Assembly (NCBI RefSeq): GCF_029667115.1
Contig: NZ_JARUIU010000001.1
Coordinates: 62,001 to 126,000 of the forward strand
Length of the DNA stretch: 64,000 nucleotides
Direction: 5' to 3'
DNA from: Jeotgalibacillus sp. ET6
GTDB lineage: Bacteria > Bacillota > Bacilli > Bacillales > Jeotgalibacillaceae
Shown: piece by piece, positions 45,000 through 53,563 of the stretch
How positions within the stretch are numbered: position 1 is the stretch's first letter
How the letters are laid out: each line of letters begins with the position of its first letter
Program-made: the position numbers and the translations under genes
The notes under the pieces: model-generated
Seen by the model: only the letters and a program-made list of their open reading frames with translations
Database searches by the model: none
Told to the model about the DNA's origin: nothing

Positions 45000-46220
45000 A
45001 TGTTGGATTTTGATACGAATGTAGATTCCTTGGCAACTATAAAAGTCATCGGTGTAGGAGGCGGCGGAAACAATGCCGTCAATCGAATGATTGAGCACGG
45101 GGTACAGGGTGTAGAGTTTATCGCTGTGAATACTGATGCTCAGGCATTGAACCTGTCTAAAGCAGAAATTAAGATGCAAATTGGAGGCAAGCTGACCCGC
45201 GGTCTGGGAGCCGGAGCAAATCCCGAAGTAGGCAAAAAGGCTGCTGAAGAAAGCCGCGAACAGATTGAAGAAGCAATCAAAGGCGCTGATATGGTATTTG
45301 TAACTGCAGGTATGGGTGGCGGTACAGGAACTGGAGCGGCACCTGTAATTGCTCAGATTGCACGTGAATTGGGCAGCCTGACTGTAGGTGTTGTCACACG
45401 GCCATTTACCTTTGAGGGACGTAAACGTGCCAACCAGGCTGGCGGCGGTATAGGCGCCATGAAAGAAGCAGTAGATACATTGATTGTTATTCCAAATGAT
45501 CGTCTTTTGGAAATCGTGGATAAGAGTACACCAATGCTTGAAGCATTTCGTGAAGCGGATAATGTTCTGCGTCAAGGGGTACAGGGCATTTCAGATTTAA
45601 TTGCTGTGCCTGGTCTGATCAATCTGGACTTTGCAGATGTTAAGACGATTATGTCCAATAAAGGTTCTGCATTAATGGGAATCGGTGTTGCCTCAGGCGA
45701 AAACAGAGCATCGGAAGCGGCTAAAAAGGCAATTTCAAGTCCTCTTCTTGAGACGTCCATTGATGGAGCTCAAGGTGTATTGATGAACATAACAGGCGGG
45801 AATAATCTCAGCCTTTATGAAGTTCAGGAAGCGGCTGATATTGTTGCGAGTGCTTCAGATCAGGAAGTCAACATGATTTTTGGTTCTGTAATCAGGGAAG
45901 ATTTAAAAGAAGAAATACTCGTTACAGTAATTGCTACAGGTTTCAGTGAAAACCTGAACCAGCAGCAAAAGCCATCACGTCCTCAAATGGGTGGACAAGT
46001 ACGGCAGCAGCCAGCTTCTATGGCACCAAAAAGAGAACGGGATTTGGACCGAGAAGCTTCCCGTGACAGAGACAGAGACCGGGATAGAGACCGTGATAGA
46101 AATCGCGACAGAGATGAAGCATCTTCTCATGATCAGCCGTCACGCCCTTCTCAGCAGCCTGTGGAAGATACGCTCGACATTCCGACATTTCTGCGCAACC
46201 GTAATCGCAGAAGAAATTAA
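45000..46220 (+). CDS. ftsZ: Cell division protein FtsZ
   Basis: Tubulin-like GTPase of 406 aa that forms the Z ring. Motifs: [18 protein letters not shown], the tubulin signature [24 protein letters not shown] and the T7 loop [11 protein letters not shown]. The C-terminal conserved peptide [13 protein letters not shown] is intact. The linker before it is unusual: about residues 347-377 are mostly Arg-Asp dipeptides ([10 protein letters not shown]). AGGAGG supports ATG 45000 (spacing seven); ATG 44997 is too close and 44976 lies upstream of the ribosome site. Confidence 0.97.
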   Translation: MLDFDTNVDSLATIKVIGVGGGGNNAVNRMIEHGVQGVEFIAVNTDAQALNLSKAEIKMQIGGKLTRGLGAGANPEVGKKAAEESREQIEEAIKGADMVFVTAGMGGGTGTGAAPVIAQIARELGSLTVGVVTRPFTFEGRKRANQAGGGIGAMKEAVDTLIVIPNDRLLEIVDKSTPMLEAFREADNVLRQGVQGISDLIAVPGLINLDFADVKTIMSNKGSALMGIGVASGENRASEAAKKAISSPLLETSIDGAQGVLMNITGGNNLSLYEVQEAADIVASASDQEVNMIFGSVIREDLKEEILVTVIATGFSENLNQQQKPSRPQMGGQVRQQPASMAPKRERDLDREASRDRDRDRDRDRDRNRDRDEASSHDQPSRPSQQPVEDTLDIPTFLRNRNRRRN

Positions 46221-46234
46221 TTAGTAACCAGCAG

Positions 46235-46270
46235 GAGACTGGGTTCCTTTAGGAGCTCAGTCTCTTTTTT
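46235..46270 (+). terminator. Terminator of ftsAZ
   Basis: GAGACTG (46235-46241) and CAGTCTC (46258-46264), with inner partial pairing, followed by T6-7. Confidence 0.82.
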
Positions 46271-46517
46271 TGTGTAAAAAAAAAGATCAATTTATTCAGT
46301 CTGAGCACAGCAGCATGCAGTGTCGAAACTTTTAAACGTGAAATCAGCCAGCAGAAAACAGGTACAATAGGCAATTTACTGTTGATAAATCCGGGGGCTT
46401 TACCTTTTGAGTTTATAGGAGAAGGAACTTATTTCCCCCAACCTGATAGTGAGTTGGAATAATAGGTCTTTTTTTGAGGGTTTTTAAAGAAATATTTATT
46501 CCTTTCCATTATCAATT
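46271..46517. other. Intergenic region upstream of the spoIIG promoter
   Basis: No gene seen. It holds TGTCGAA (46321-46327), identical to the Spo0A box consensus but about 230 bases before the expected spoIIGA transcription start. A second, imperfect inverted-repeat zone (AACTTATTTCCCCCAACCTG) lies around 46427-46446. Confidence 0.4.
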
Positions 46518-46550
46518 TTGACAATTTTCTCTTTTTAGAAGCGCTATACT
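46518..46550 (+). promoter_or_regulatory. spoIIGA-sigE promoter with long spacer
   Basis: TTGACA (46518-46523) and TATACT (46545-46550) are separated by 21 bp. The B. subtilis spoIIG promoter is known for a 22-bp spacing that makes it dependent on phosphorylated Spo0A. TTGTCAAA on the minus strand at the -35 resembles a 0A box with one change. Confidence 0.65.
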
Positions 46551-46579
46551 TTGGTTCAAAGAAAGGGGGGACACCATAG

Positions 46580-47455
46580 ATGCTTCATGTTGAAGCGCTG
46601 TGGGCGTTAAATTCCTGGGTGGACTTTTGTGTAATTTGGATGGCAGGACGACTGCTGAATCAACCCCCAAGATGGAGACGCTTTTTATTCGTCACTTCTC
46701 TTAGCACCATTTGTCAGATCGTCATCATGCTGCTTCACTTACCCCATGTATATGAACTTTTATTTTTGCTTTTCTTTACTCCGGTGATGGCAGCTGTATC
46801 GTTTCGCCTCAACGGAATGGCTCATGTGTTTAGAGCATGTCTGATTTTATGGGGATGTTCAACTTTAGCTGGAGGTCTTATGTATGCTGCAGAGAGGGTG
46901 CTGAATCAGTCTTTGTCAGTATTTATATCTCATCAGTCCATCTCTCAATTTATTCTTCTTTCCCTTATTCTTATAGCAGCAATGGTTAGCATGAATAAAG
47001 TCGTAGCCTCCTTACAGATGAACCGGATCCAGGAAAGCTTTACGTATAAAGTGGAAATTGAGGTGAACGGACAAGCCTGGAGTGGATTTGGATTTCTGGA
47101 CAGTGGAAATCATGTGATTGACCCTTTTACTAAATCACCTGTTGTGTTTGCGGATTTAAAAGTTGCTTCAGAACTTTTACCTGATTTTATTGCTCATTCC
47201 CTCACTGGCAATCAATTTGTGAACTGGCCTGAAAACTGGCAGAAAAAAGTCCGTCTTATTCCAGCCAGAACGGTACATTCAAGCAGTCAGATGATGACAG
47301 GGATTTTATGCGATCGCGTAGCTTGTTCTGTTAATGGCAAAGAATTTTCATTAACGAACGTGCCGGTTGTCTTTACCAATCAATCTCTCCTATTTGAAGA
47401 AAAATGCAATTGTCTTTTAAATCCTCTGCAGCTCTTGCCTTGTCACCAAATATAG
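46580..47455 (+). CDS. spoIIGA: Sporulation sigma-E factor-processing peptidase SpoIIGA
   Basis: Membrane-embedded aspartic protease of 291 aa that cleaves the pro-sequence of SigE after a signal from the forespore. The N-terminal half has five hydrophobic helices; the C-terminal half is a retropepsin-like domain with GFLDSGNHVIDPFT carrying the catalytic Asp, and CNCLLNPLQLL at the end. GGGGGG precedes ATG 46580. sigE begins 12 bases after the stop, the conserved arrangement. Confidence 0.93.
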   Translation: MLHVEALWALNSWVDFCVIWMAGRLLNQPPRWRRFLFVTSLSTICQIVIMLLHLPHVYELLFLLFFTPVMAAVSFRLNGMAHVFRACLILWGCSTLAGGLMYAAERVLNQSLSVFISHQSISQFILLSLILIAAMVSMNKVVASLQMNRIQESFTYKVEIEVNGQAWSGFGFLDSGNHVIDPFTKSPVVFADLKVASELLPDFIAHSLTGNQFVNWPENWQKKVRLIPARTVHSSSQMMTGILCDRVACSVNGKEFSLTNVPVVFTNQSLLFEEKCNCLLNPLQLLPCHQI

Positions 47456-47467
47456 GGAGTGAAGAAA

Positions 47468-48193
47468 ATGATACTTATCCAAGCAAAGAGAACGGTTCAA
47501 CTATGGCTGATTGAAACGTCAAATAAACTGGGCGTTAAAGTAAAAGATATATTTTATATTGGGGGAAGTGAAGCACTGCCTTCCCCGTTAGACAGAGAAG
47601 AAGAGGCAGTCGTCCTATTAAAGCTTTCTCAGGGGGATGAAGCAGCACGATCGACATTAATTGAACGAAATCTCAGGCTTGTCGTATATATCGCAAGAAA
47701 ATTTGAAAATACGGGAATCAATATTGAAGATTTAATCAGTATAGGCACCATTGGGTTAATTAAAGCCATAAACACCTTTGATTTAGAGAAAAAAATAAAG
47801 CTGGCAACTTATGCTTCAAGATGTATTGAAAATGAGATCCTGATGTATTTAAGAAGAACGAATAAATTGCGTTCTGAGGTATCGTTTGATGAACCACTGA
47901 ATACAGATTGGGACGGAAATGAGCTTTTGCTTTCCGATGTTTTAGGAACAGATAATGACCTGATTGTAAAAGATATCGAGTCAAGAATGGACCGCGTTCT
48001 TCTTAAACAGGCATTGAATATCCTTGATGAGAGAGAAACATTTATTATTGAATGCAGATTTGGACTGAACGGACAGCAGGAACACACACAAAAAGATGTA
48101 GCAGATTTAATGGGAATATCGCAATCATATATTTCAAGGCTTGAAAAAAGAATTATTCGCCGTTTGCAAAAAGAAGTAAGCAAAATGGTCTGA
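47468..48193 (+). CDS. sigE: RNA polymerase sporulation sigma-E factor (pro-SigE)
   Basis: Sigma-70 family factor of 241 aa for early mother-cell transcription. A short hydrophobic pro-sequence (about 1-27) precedes [12 protein letters not shown]. Region 2 reads [20 protein letters not shown] and region 4 has [18 protein letters not shown]. The pro-sequence is removed by SpoIIGA. GTG 47459 is in frame but lies within the ribosome site GGGAG; ATG 47468 is spaced correctly. Confidence 0.95.
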   Translation: MILIQAKRTVQLWLIETSNKLGVKVKDIFYIGGSEALPSPLDREEEAVVLLKLSQGDEAARSTLIERNLRLVVYIARKFENTGINIEDLISIGTIGLIKAINTFDLEKKIKLATYASRCIENEILMYLRRTNKLRSEVSFDEPLNTDWDGNELLLSDVLGTDNDLIVKDIESRMDRVLLKQALNILDERETFIIECRFGLNGQQEHTQKDVADLMGISQSYISRLEKRIIRRLQKEVSKMV

Positions 48194-48291
48194 TTTATAC
48201 CCTCCAAATACAGGTAATTTTAAAACCGAATATTTTTTTCTCCGGGGGAAATACTGAACGAGAACCCATACTCCCGACTGGAGGAAAAAAC

Positions 48292-49068
48292 ATGGCACGC
48301 AATAAAGTATTAATTTGTGGAGTCGATACCTCAACATTACCGATTTATAAAAATGAAGAAATGAGAAAGATTTTTACAGATTTACAAAGCGGCAATGAAT
48401 ATGCGAGAGAAAAATTAGTGTATGGGAATATGCGGCTGGTCCTGAGTGTCATTCAGCGATTTTCTCATAGAAATGAAAACCCTGATGATTTATTTCAGGT
48501 AGGCTGCATCGGACTGTTGAAGTCTATTGATAACTTCGATCTGGGACAAAATGTACGATTTTCAACTTATGCAGTACCGATGATTATCGGGGAGATCAGG
48601 AGATACCTAAGGGACAACAATCCAATTCGAGTATCGCGGTCGCTGAGGGATATTGCCTATAAGTCCCTTCAGGCAAAAGAGCAATTAATCAGCGAAACCT
48701 CTAAAGAACCAACGATTGAGGAAATAGCAGCACGGATTGAAATGCCTAAAGAAGATATCCTGTTTGCACTGGATGCCATTCAGGACCCGGTTTCACTGTT
48801 TGAACCGATCTACCAGGATGGCGGTGATCCCATTTATGTTCTCGATCAGGTGAAAGATGACCGTACGAGCGATGAACAATGGGTGGAAGATCTTTCAATA
48901 AAAGAAGGCATGCACCATTTAAATGACAGAGAAAAAATGATTATTCAAAACCGATTCTTTTATGGAAAAACTCAGATGGAAGTTGCAGATGAAATCGGCA
49001 TTTCACAGGCTCAGGTTTCCAGATTAGAAAAAGGCGCCATTAAACAAATGAATAGATATGTGCATTAG
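48292..49068 (+). CDS. sigG: RNA polymerase sporulation sigma-G factor
   Basis: Sigma factor of 258 aa for late forespore transcription. Region 1/2 begins ICGVDTSTLPIYKNEEM, with DDLFQVGCIGLLKSIDNFDL, FSTYAVPMIIGEIRRYLRDN in region 2.4-3, and GISQAQVSRLEKGAIKQMN in region 4. ACTGGAGG lies upstream of ATG 48292. CATACTC at 48267-48273 resembles a SigF/SigG -10 element, but I see no good -35. It follows sigE by 98 bases. Confidence 0.97.
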   Translation: MARNKVLICGVDTSTLPIYKNEEMRKIFTDLQSGNEYAREKLVYGNMRLVLSVIQRFSHRNENPDDLFQVGCIGLLKSIDNFDLGQNVRFSTYAVPMIIGEIRRYLRDNNPIRVSRSLRDIAYKSLQAKEQLISETSKEPTIEEIAARIEMPKEDILFALDAIQDPVSLFEPIYQDGGDPIYVLDQVKDDRTSDEQWVEDLSIKEGMHHLNDREKMIIQNRFFYGKTQMEVADEIGISQAQVSRLEKGAIKQMNRYVH

Positions 49069-49099
49069 AGGGGAGATAAGTGTTCTCCTCTCTTTTTTT
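49067..49099 (+). terminator. Terminator after sigG
   Basis: AGAGGGGAGA and TCTCCTCTCT with a T8 run, starting at the sigG stop codon. Confidence 0.88.
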
Positions 49100-49133
49100 T
49101 GCATAAAATAGGTGCATAGAGGAGGCGTTTTAC

Positions 49134-49391
49134 ATGAGAATATCGGAATTGCAGCAAAAAGATGTTGTGTCTGTTTCTGATGGAAAAAGACTCGGCCCCA
49201 TTTCAGATATTGATATCAATGTAAAAACAGGGATGATCGAAGCGATTATTATTCAGGGCAACGGCAATTGGAAGGGCTGGTTCAGCAAAGGCGGAGAAGT
49301 GACGATCCCATGGAAGGACTTAGTAAAAATCGGCAATGACGTCATTTTAGTAAGAGGACAAATTCTCCAGGATACCATCGATACAATTTGA
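49134..49391 (+). CDS. ylmC: YlmC/YmxH family PRC-barrel protein
   Basis: Small protein of 85 aa with a PRC-barrel fold: RISELQQKDVVSVSDGKRLG and the GWFSKGGEVTIPWKDLVKIG turn. The YlmC/YmxH family is common in sporulating Firmicutes; function unknown. GAGGAGGCG precedes the ATG. Placement between sigG and pgeF is conserved. Confidence 0.9.
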   Translation: MRISELQQKDVVSVSDGKRLGPISDIDINVKTGMIEAIIIQGNGNWKGWFSKGGEVTIPWKDLVKIGNDVILVRGQILQDTIDTI

Positions 49392-49462
49392 GCTTAAGTT
49401 TCATTATCCATAATCGCAAGGGATGTGATACACTTTAAAAAAATATATGGGTGGGACCTCAA

Positions 49463-50278
49463 GTGACAATGATCAGGGAACGTTCAGAAACATTTTTGTC
49501 TATAAAAAAATGGAAAGAGCAATTACCCGGACTGACGGCTGTCTTTTCAACGAAAAACGGCGGGTTCAGTGAAAAAGAATTCGCCTCCTTAAACACCGGA
49601 ATGCATGTACAGGATGACGAAAGCCAAGTGATTCAAAACAGGAACAAATTAGGAATGCATGCCCGCGCGCCAATTGAAAACTGGGTATGTGCAGAACAGG
49701 TCCATGGGTCCATTATCAAAAAAGTGCATAGCAAACATAAAGGCAGAGGTACAACAAATTACTTTAATGCCATTCCCGGCACTGACGGGTTATGGACGTT
49801 TGAAACTAATTTATTTTTATCACTTTGTTTTGCTGATTGTGTTCCTCTCTATTTTGCAGAACCCGATTCAAAATTTATCGGAGTTGCTCATGCAGGATGG
49901 AAAGGGACCGTTCAAAATATAGCAGGAAAAATGATTCAGCAGGCCATTGAAAACAAGGTGGATCCAGCTCGAATTCAAATATACATTGGGCCATCCATCG
50001 GAAAATGCTGCTATGAAGTCAATGATGCAGTAGCAAACCAGGTTCAGTTTTGTTTAAACAGGGCAGAACACAGCAGTCTGACCAGGAAGGTAAATGGGAA
50101 ATACAACCTGGATTTAAAGCAGCTTAATAAACAGCTGCTGCTGGATGCAGGAATAAAAGAAGATCAAATTTCGCTGTCTTCAAGCTGTACCTCGTGTGAA
50201 AAAGAGTTGTTTTTTTCACATCGAAGAGATCATGGGAAAACTGGAAGGATGTCAGCGGTTTTAGGGTGGAGGGAATAA
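49463..50278 (+). CDS. pgeF: Peptidoglycan editing factor PgeF (YfiH/YlmD family)
   Basis: Protein of 271 aa of the multicopper polyphenol oxidase-like (laccase domain) family. Metal and active-site residues are visible: WVCAEQVHGS, LCFADCVPLYF and GVAHAGWKGT, plus the YIGPSIGKCCYEV segment. Family members include PgeF in E. coli, which limits wrong amino acids in peptidoglycan precursors, and purine nucleosidase activities have been reported. GTG 49463 fits GGGTGGG best; ATG 49469 is possible. Confidence 0.88.
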   Translation: MTMIRERSETFLSIKKWKEQLPGLTAVFSTKNGGFSEKEFASLNTGMHVQDDESQVIQNRNKLGMHARAPIENWVCAEQVHGSIIKKVHSKHKGRGTTNYFNAIPGTDGLWTFETNLFLSLCFADCVPLYFAEPDSKFIGVAHAGWKGTVQNIAGKMIQQAIENKVDPARIQIYIGPSIGKCCYEVNDAVANQVQFCLNRAEHSSLTRKVNGKYNLDLKQLNKQLLLDAGIKEDQISLSSSCTSCEKELFFSHRRDHGKTGRMSAVLGWRE

Positions 50279-50281
50279 CGA

Positions 50282-50953
50282 ATGGATGTAGCAGAAAAGG
50301 CACAAACGATTGAAGCAAAGATTAAGCAGGCAGCTGAACGCTCAGGACGTTCAGCTGAACAAATACAGGTAGTGGCTGTTACAAAATACGTTTCAAATGA
50401 AAGGGCTATAGAAGCAGTACAAGCCGGATATCGTCACCTTGGCGAAAACAGACTTGAAGGATTACTTGAGAAACAGGAATATCTTCAAGGGAAAGCAACG
50501 TGGCATTTTATTGGTTCTCTTCAGTCGAGAAAAGTGAAGGATGTTATTAATAAAATAGACTATCTTCATTCTCTTGACAGAATATCCCTTGCAAAGGAAA
50601 TTCAAAAGCGGGCAGAAAAAAAGGTGCGTTGTTTTATTCAGGTAAATGTGTCAGGCGAAGGACAAAAACATGGTATTGAACCTGAAAAAGTATTAGATTT
50701 TATCGAACAGCTGTCGAAATATGATAAAATAGTTATTGAAGGTTTAATGACTATGGCTCCTAACACAAAGGATGAAGAAATCATAAGGAAATGTTTTCAT
50801 GATTTAGCTCAAATTCAAAACCAAATACATACACGGCAAATGCCTAATGCTCCATGTAAAGAACTTTCTATGGGTATGTCCAATGATTATGAAATTGCTA
50901 TTGAAGAAGGTTCAACTTTTATACGGATCGGAACGGCACTCGTAGGTGAATAA
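50282..50953 (+). CDS. ylmE: YggS-family pyridoxal phosphate homeostasis protein YlmE
   Basis: PLP-binding TIM-barrel protein of 223 aa. The PLP lysine lies in VVAVTKYVSNERAI, followed by HLGENRLEG, WHFIGSLQSRKV, FIQVNVSGEGQKHG and the phosphate-binding SMGMSNDYEIAIEEGSTFIR. It controls cellular PLP and amino-acid pools. It begins three bases after the pgeF stop with GGAGGG as ribosome site. Confidence 0.94.
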   Translation: MDVAEKAQTIEAKIKQAAERSGRSAEQIQVVAVTKYVSNERAIEAVQAGYRHLGENRLEGLLEKQEYLQGKATWHFIGSLQSRKVKDVINKIDYLHSLDRISLAKEIQKRAEKKVRCFIQVNVSGEGQKHGIEPEKVLDFIEQLSKYDKIVIEGLMTMAPNTKDEEIIRKCFHDLAQIQNQIHTRQMPNAPCKELSMGMSNDYEIAIEEGSTFIRIGTALVGE

Positions 50954-50968
50954 AGGAGGTATAATGCC

Positions 50969-51394
50969 ATGGGAATGAAATCTAAATTTAAAAACTTTTT
51001 TTTCGTAGATGACGAAGAAGAATATATAGAAGAATATACAGAAGAACCAAAAGAGGAACCGGAAGCGATGCGTACAAACAAAAAGCTGACACCTAATAAA
51101 CAAAATGTGGTCAGCTTGCAAAGCATTCAAAAGTCCTCTAAAATGGTTTTACTTGAACCGAGAATGTATGCTGAAGCTCAGGATATAGCAGATCATCTGA
51201 AAAGTCACAGAGCAGTTGTGGTAAATCTGCAGCGTATTAATAAAGACCAGGCAAAGCGGATTGTCGACTTTCTAAGCGGCACCGTTTACGCTATCGGGGG
51301 AGACATTCAGCGTGTAGGTACAGATATTTTTCTTGTCACTCCGGACAATATCGAAGTGAGTGGAAATATTACAGATTTTATTCAGGAAGAATAA
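50969..51394 (+). CDS. sepF: Cell division protein SepF
   Basis: FtsZ-associated protein of 141 aa that shapes the septum. An N-terminal amphipathic membrane-binding helix ([12 protein letters not shown]), an acidic linker (about 14-35) and a C-terminal core with [20 protein letters not shown] and the [17 protein letters not shown] strands. TAAAGGAGG is upstream; ATG 50964 in another frame stops at once. Confidence 0.95.
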   Translation: MGMKSKFKNFFFVDDEEEYIEEYTEEPKEEPEAMRTNKKLTPNKQNVVSLQSIQKSSKMVLLEPRMYAEAQDIADHLKSHRAVVVNLQRINKDQAKRIVDFLSGTVYAIGGDIQRVGTDIFLVTPDNIEVSGNITDFIQEE

Positions 51395-51428
51395 TCCTTA
51401 ACAAGGATAGATAGGTGGTTCAGAACAA

Positions 51429-51698
51429 ATGCTAGTAGATACAATTTTCGATATTATCGGTATTCTCATGACGTTTTACAGCTACGCATTGATTATATAT
51501 ATTTTACTTTCATGGTTTCCTAATGCCAAAGAAAGCAGTTTTGGTCAAACTTTAGCGAGGATTTGTGAGCCATATCTTGAACCATTCAGAAAGATTATCC
51601 CTCCACTTGGAATGATTGATATTTCACCGCTTGTGGCCATTCTTGTACTGAATTTTGCCAGAAATGGACTTCAAACATTATCGACCATGATTTCGTAA
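51429..51698 (+). CDS. ylmG: YggT family membrane protein YlmG
   Basis: Small protein of 89 aa with two membrane helices (about 3-27 and 64-85) and the YggT signature ICEPYLEPFRKIIPP in the loop. In other organisms the family affects cell or organelle division and nucleoid shape; exact role unclear. It lies between sepF and ylmH as in Bacillus. Confidence 0.93.
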   Translation: MLVDTIFDIIGILMTFYSYALIIYILLSWFPNAKESSFGQTLARICEPYLEPFRKIIPPLGMIDISPLVAILVLNFARNGLQTLSTMIS

Positions 51699-51709
51699 TA
51701 TAAAATTTT

Positions 51710-51740
51710 GCCTTTATCCTTAGTGGATAGAGGCATTTTC
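51710..51740 (+). terminator. Possible terminator or attenuator between ylmG and ylmH
   Basis: GCCTTTATCC and GGATAGAGGC (one G-T pair) around a five-base loop, followed by ATTTTCTC. The T run is interrupted, so termination may be partial. Confidence 0.6.
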
Positions 51741-51759
51741 TCTTGAGAGGTGAAAGAAT

Positions 51760-52536
51760 ATGACATCAGTATATCAGCATTTTCGAAAAGAAGAACAGGG
51801 CTTTATAGATCGTGTGTTAAGCTGGAAAGATCAGGTGGAGCAATCATACGCCCCAAAGCTCACAGATTTTCTGGACCCCCGTCAGGTATTTATTATGCAG
51901 TCTTTAATTGGGACAGCAGGGGAAGTGAAAGCTTCTTTTGAAGGCGGAGAAGGGGCGGAAAGAAAAAGGGCATTAATTTACCCTGACTATATGGATCCTG
52001 ATTTTAAAGATTATGATTTGCAGCTTCTTGAAATCAGCTACCCTTCGAAATTTATATCTGTGGAACATAAACATGTGCTGGGTTCTTTAATGGGCCTTGG
52101 GATTAAAAGAGAAAAATTCGGAGATATCATTATTAGGGATGAAAAAATCTATCTAGTTGCTGCAAAAGAGTTTGCCTCATTTTTTTCACTGAATCTCACC
52201 CATATTGGGAGGCATTCTGTATTGGTAAATGAGGTCGAGTGGGAAAAGTACACACCTTCAAATGAACAATGGAAAGAGCGGTTTGCTACTTTAAGCTCCC
52301 TTAGACTGGATGCAGTACTTGCAGGAGCGCTTGCATTATCCAGGCAGAAAGCCCAGCTATTGATTCAGGCAGGTAAAATTAAAGTGAATTTTAAGGAGGA
52401 AGAACAGCCGTCTTTTGAATGTGCTCAAGGGGATATTATTTCCGTCAGAGGGTATGGAAGGCTGAGGATTGGTGAAATTGAAGGGAAAACAAAAAAAGAT
52501 AAGTGGCGTCTGACCATTTTTTCAATGGGCAGTTAA
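51760..52536 (+). CDS. ylmH: S4-domain RNA-binding protein YlmH
   Basis: Protein of 258 aa with an N-terminal globular domain (RFEEQ-type start, LIYPDYMDPDFKDYDLQLLE) and a C-terminal S4 RNA-binding domain (about 182-240: LRLDAVLAGALALSRQKAQL). In B. subtilis YlmH has been linked to ribosome rescue alongside the RqcP-type S4 protein. GAGAGGTGA precedes ATG 51760. Confidence 0.92.
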   Translation: MTSVYQHFRKEEQGFIDRVLSWKDQVEQSYAPKLTDFLDPRQVFIMQSLIGTAGEVKASFEGGEGAERKRALIYPDYMDPDFKDYDLQLLEISYPSKFISVEHKHVLGSLMGLGIKREKFGDIIIRDEKIYLVAAKEFASFFSLNLTHIGRHSVLVNEVEWEKYTPSNEQWKERFATLSSLRLDAVLAGALALSRQKAQLLIQAGKIKVNFKEEEQPSFECAQGDIISVRGYGRLRIGEIEGKTKKDKWRLTIFSMGS

Positions 52537-52658
52537 TCTTTACGTCTTATTGACGAATTTAGAAAAAAAATGATGTGAATTACAGAGAATTGCCCACAAA
52601 ATAGGTAATCATCAGTATAATAGAAATGAAAAGCATAAGAGAGGTTGGAGGTGCCAGT

Positions 52659-53177
52659 ATGCCGCTATCACCATTGGATATACATAATAAAGAATTTAAT
52701 CGCGGATTTCGAGGGTATGATGAAGATGAAGTAAATGAATTTCTGGACCAGATTATTAAGGACTATGAAATATTGCTTCGGGAGAAAAAAGAGCTTGAAG
52801 AAAAGCTGTCAAACAACAGTGAGCGCTTGGGTCATTTTACTACAATCGAGGAAACGCTAAATAAGTCTATTGTGGTTGCACAGGAAGCAGCAGAGGAAGT
52901 AAGACGCAATTCCCTTAAAGAATCAAAGCTGATTGTCAAAGAAGCAGAAAAAAATGCCGACCGGATCGTCAATGATTCATTAACAAAAGCACGGAAGATT
53001 GCCATTGAGATTGAAGAACTGAAAAAGCAGTCAAAAGTATTCCGCACCCGCTTTAAAATGCTGATTGAAGCTCAGCTTGAATTAATTACAAACGGGGACT
53101 GGGATGATCTGATGGAATATGATCTGGACACAACGGATTTAAAAAGTCTTCAGCCAGAGAATGAAAACGACTACTAG
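52659..53177 (+). CDS. divIVA: Septum site-determining protein DivIVA
   Basis: Coiled-coil scaffold of 172 aa that recognises curved membrane at poles and septa. The N-terminal membrane-binding domain reads LSPLDIHNKEFNRGFRGYDE; two long coiled coils follow (about 30-60 and 75-140). The longer frame from 52626 includes the ribosome site GGTTGGAGGTG; ATG 52659 gives the family start. TATAAT at 52616-52621 is a likely -10 element without a clear -35. Confidence 0.95.
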   Translation: MPLSPLDIHNKEFNRGFRGYDEDEVNEFLDQIIKDYEILLREKKELEEKLSNNSERLGHFTTIEETLNKSIVVAQEAAEEVRRNSLKESKLIVKEAEKNADRIVNDSLTKARKIAIEIEELKKQSKVFRTRFKMLIEAQLELITNGDWDDLMEYDLDTTDLKSLQPENENDY

Positions 53178-53207
53178 TTGACGAAACAACCTGGACTAAA
53201 ATATAAT
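53178..53207 (+). promoter_or_regulatory. Predicted promoter of the ileS T-box transcript
   Basis: TTGACG (53178-53183), 18 bp, TATAAT (53202-53207), directly after the divIVA stop. Confidence 0.75.
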
Positions 53208-53214
53208 ATTTTGT

Positions 53215-53490
53215 ACATTCAACAATGAAAATGCAGAAATAAACGTTGATGGGAACAGTATCTGGCAGATACACTTTTTGCAGCGAGTCGGGGACGGTGA
53301 AAGCCTGATGAAGAATTGCCGGAGAACATCATCCTTGAGTTCTGATGCTGAAATGAAGTAAGCAGCAGCGGCTGGCCTCCGTTACAGGCTCCTTTGAGTG
53401 GAAAAAGTCTTTTTTTCTATAAGGGTGGTACCGCGTGAAGCAATGCTCTCTCGTCCCTTTTTATAGGGACAGGAGGGCTTTTTTTCGCTT
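53215..53490 (+). ncRNA. T-box riboswitch controlling ileS
   Basis: T-box leader that senses uncharged tRNA-Ile. The antiterminator bulge motif AAGGGTGGTACCGCG lies at 53421-53435. The terminator stem is CTCTCTCGTCCC with GGGACAGGAGGGC, followed by T7. Stem I has GCAGCGAGTCGGGGACGGTG and the specifier region GAGAACATCATCC; an ATC triplet (isoleucine) at 53328-53330 is the likely specifier. Binding of uncharged tRNA would favour read-through into ileS. Confidence 0.95.
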
Positions 53491-53563
53491 TAAGCCTGCT
53501 TAATTTAAGATAATGACTCAAAAATATACTCTTTGTAATAGAAAAGATTCTGGGAGGTACACA

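Noticed and set aside
44985-45575. Minus-strand frame of 196 codons inside ftsZ
   Set aside because: Shadow of the conserved ftsZ frame; rich in Cys, His and Tyr as expected from antisense reading.
46321-46327. TGTCGAA as the functional Spo0A box of spoIIG
   Set aside because: Perfect match but about 230 bases from the expected transcription start, too far for the known arrangement; kept only as a note.
48228-48273. SigG-type autoregulatory promoter before sigG (GAATA with CATACTC)
   Set aside because: The two elements are 34 bp apart, far beyond the 15-18 bp needed; only the -10-like part is plausible.
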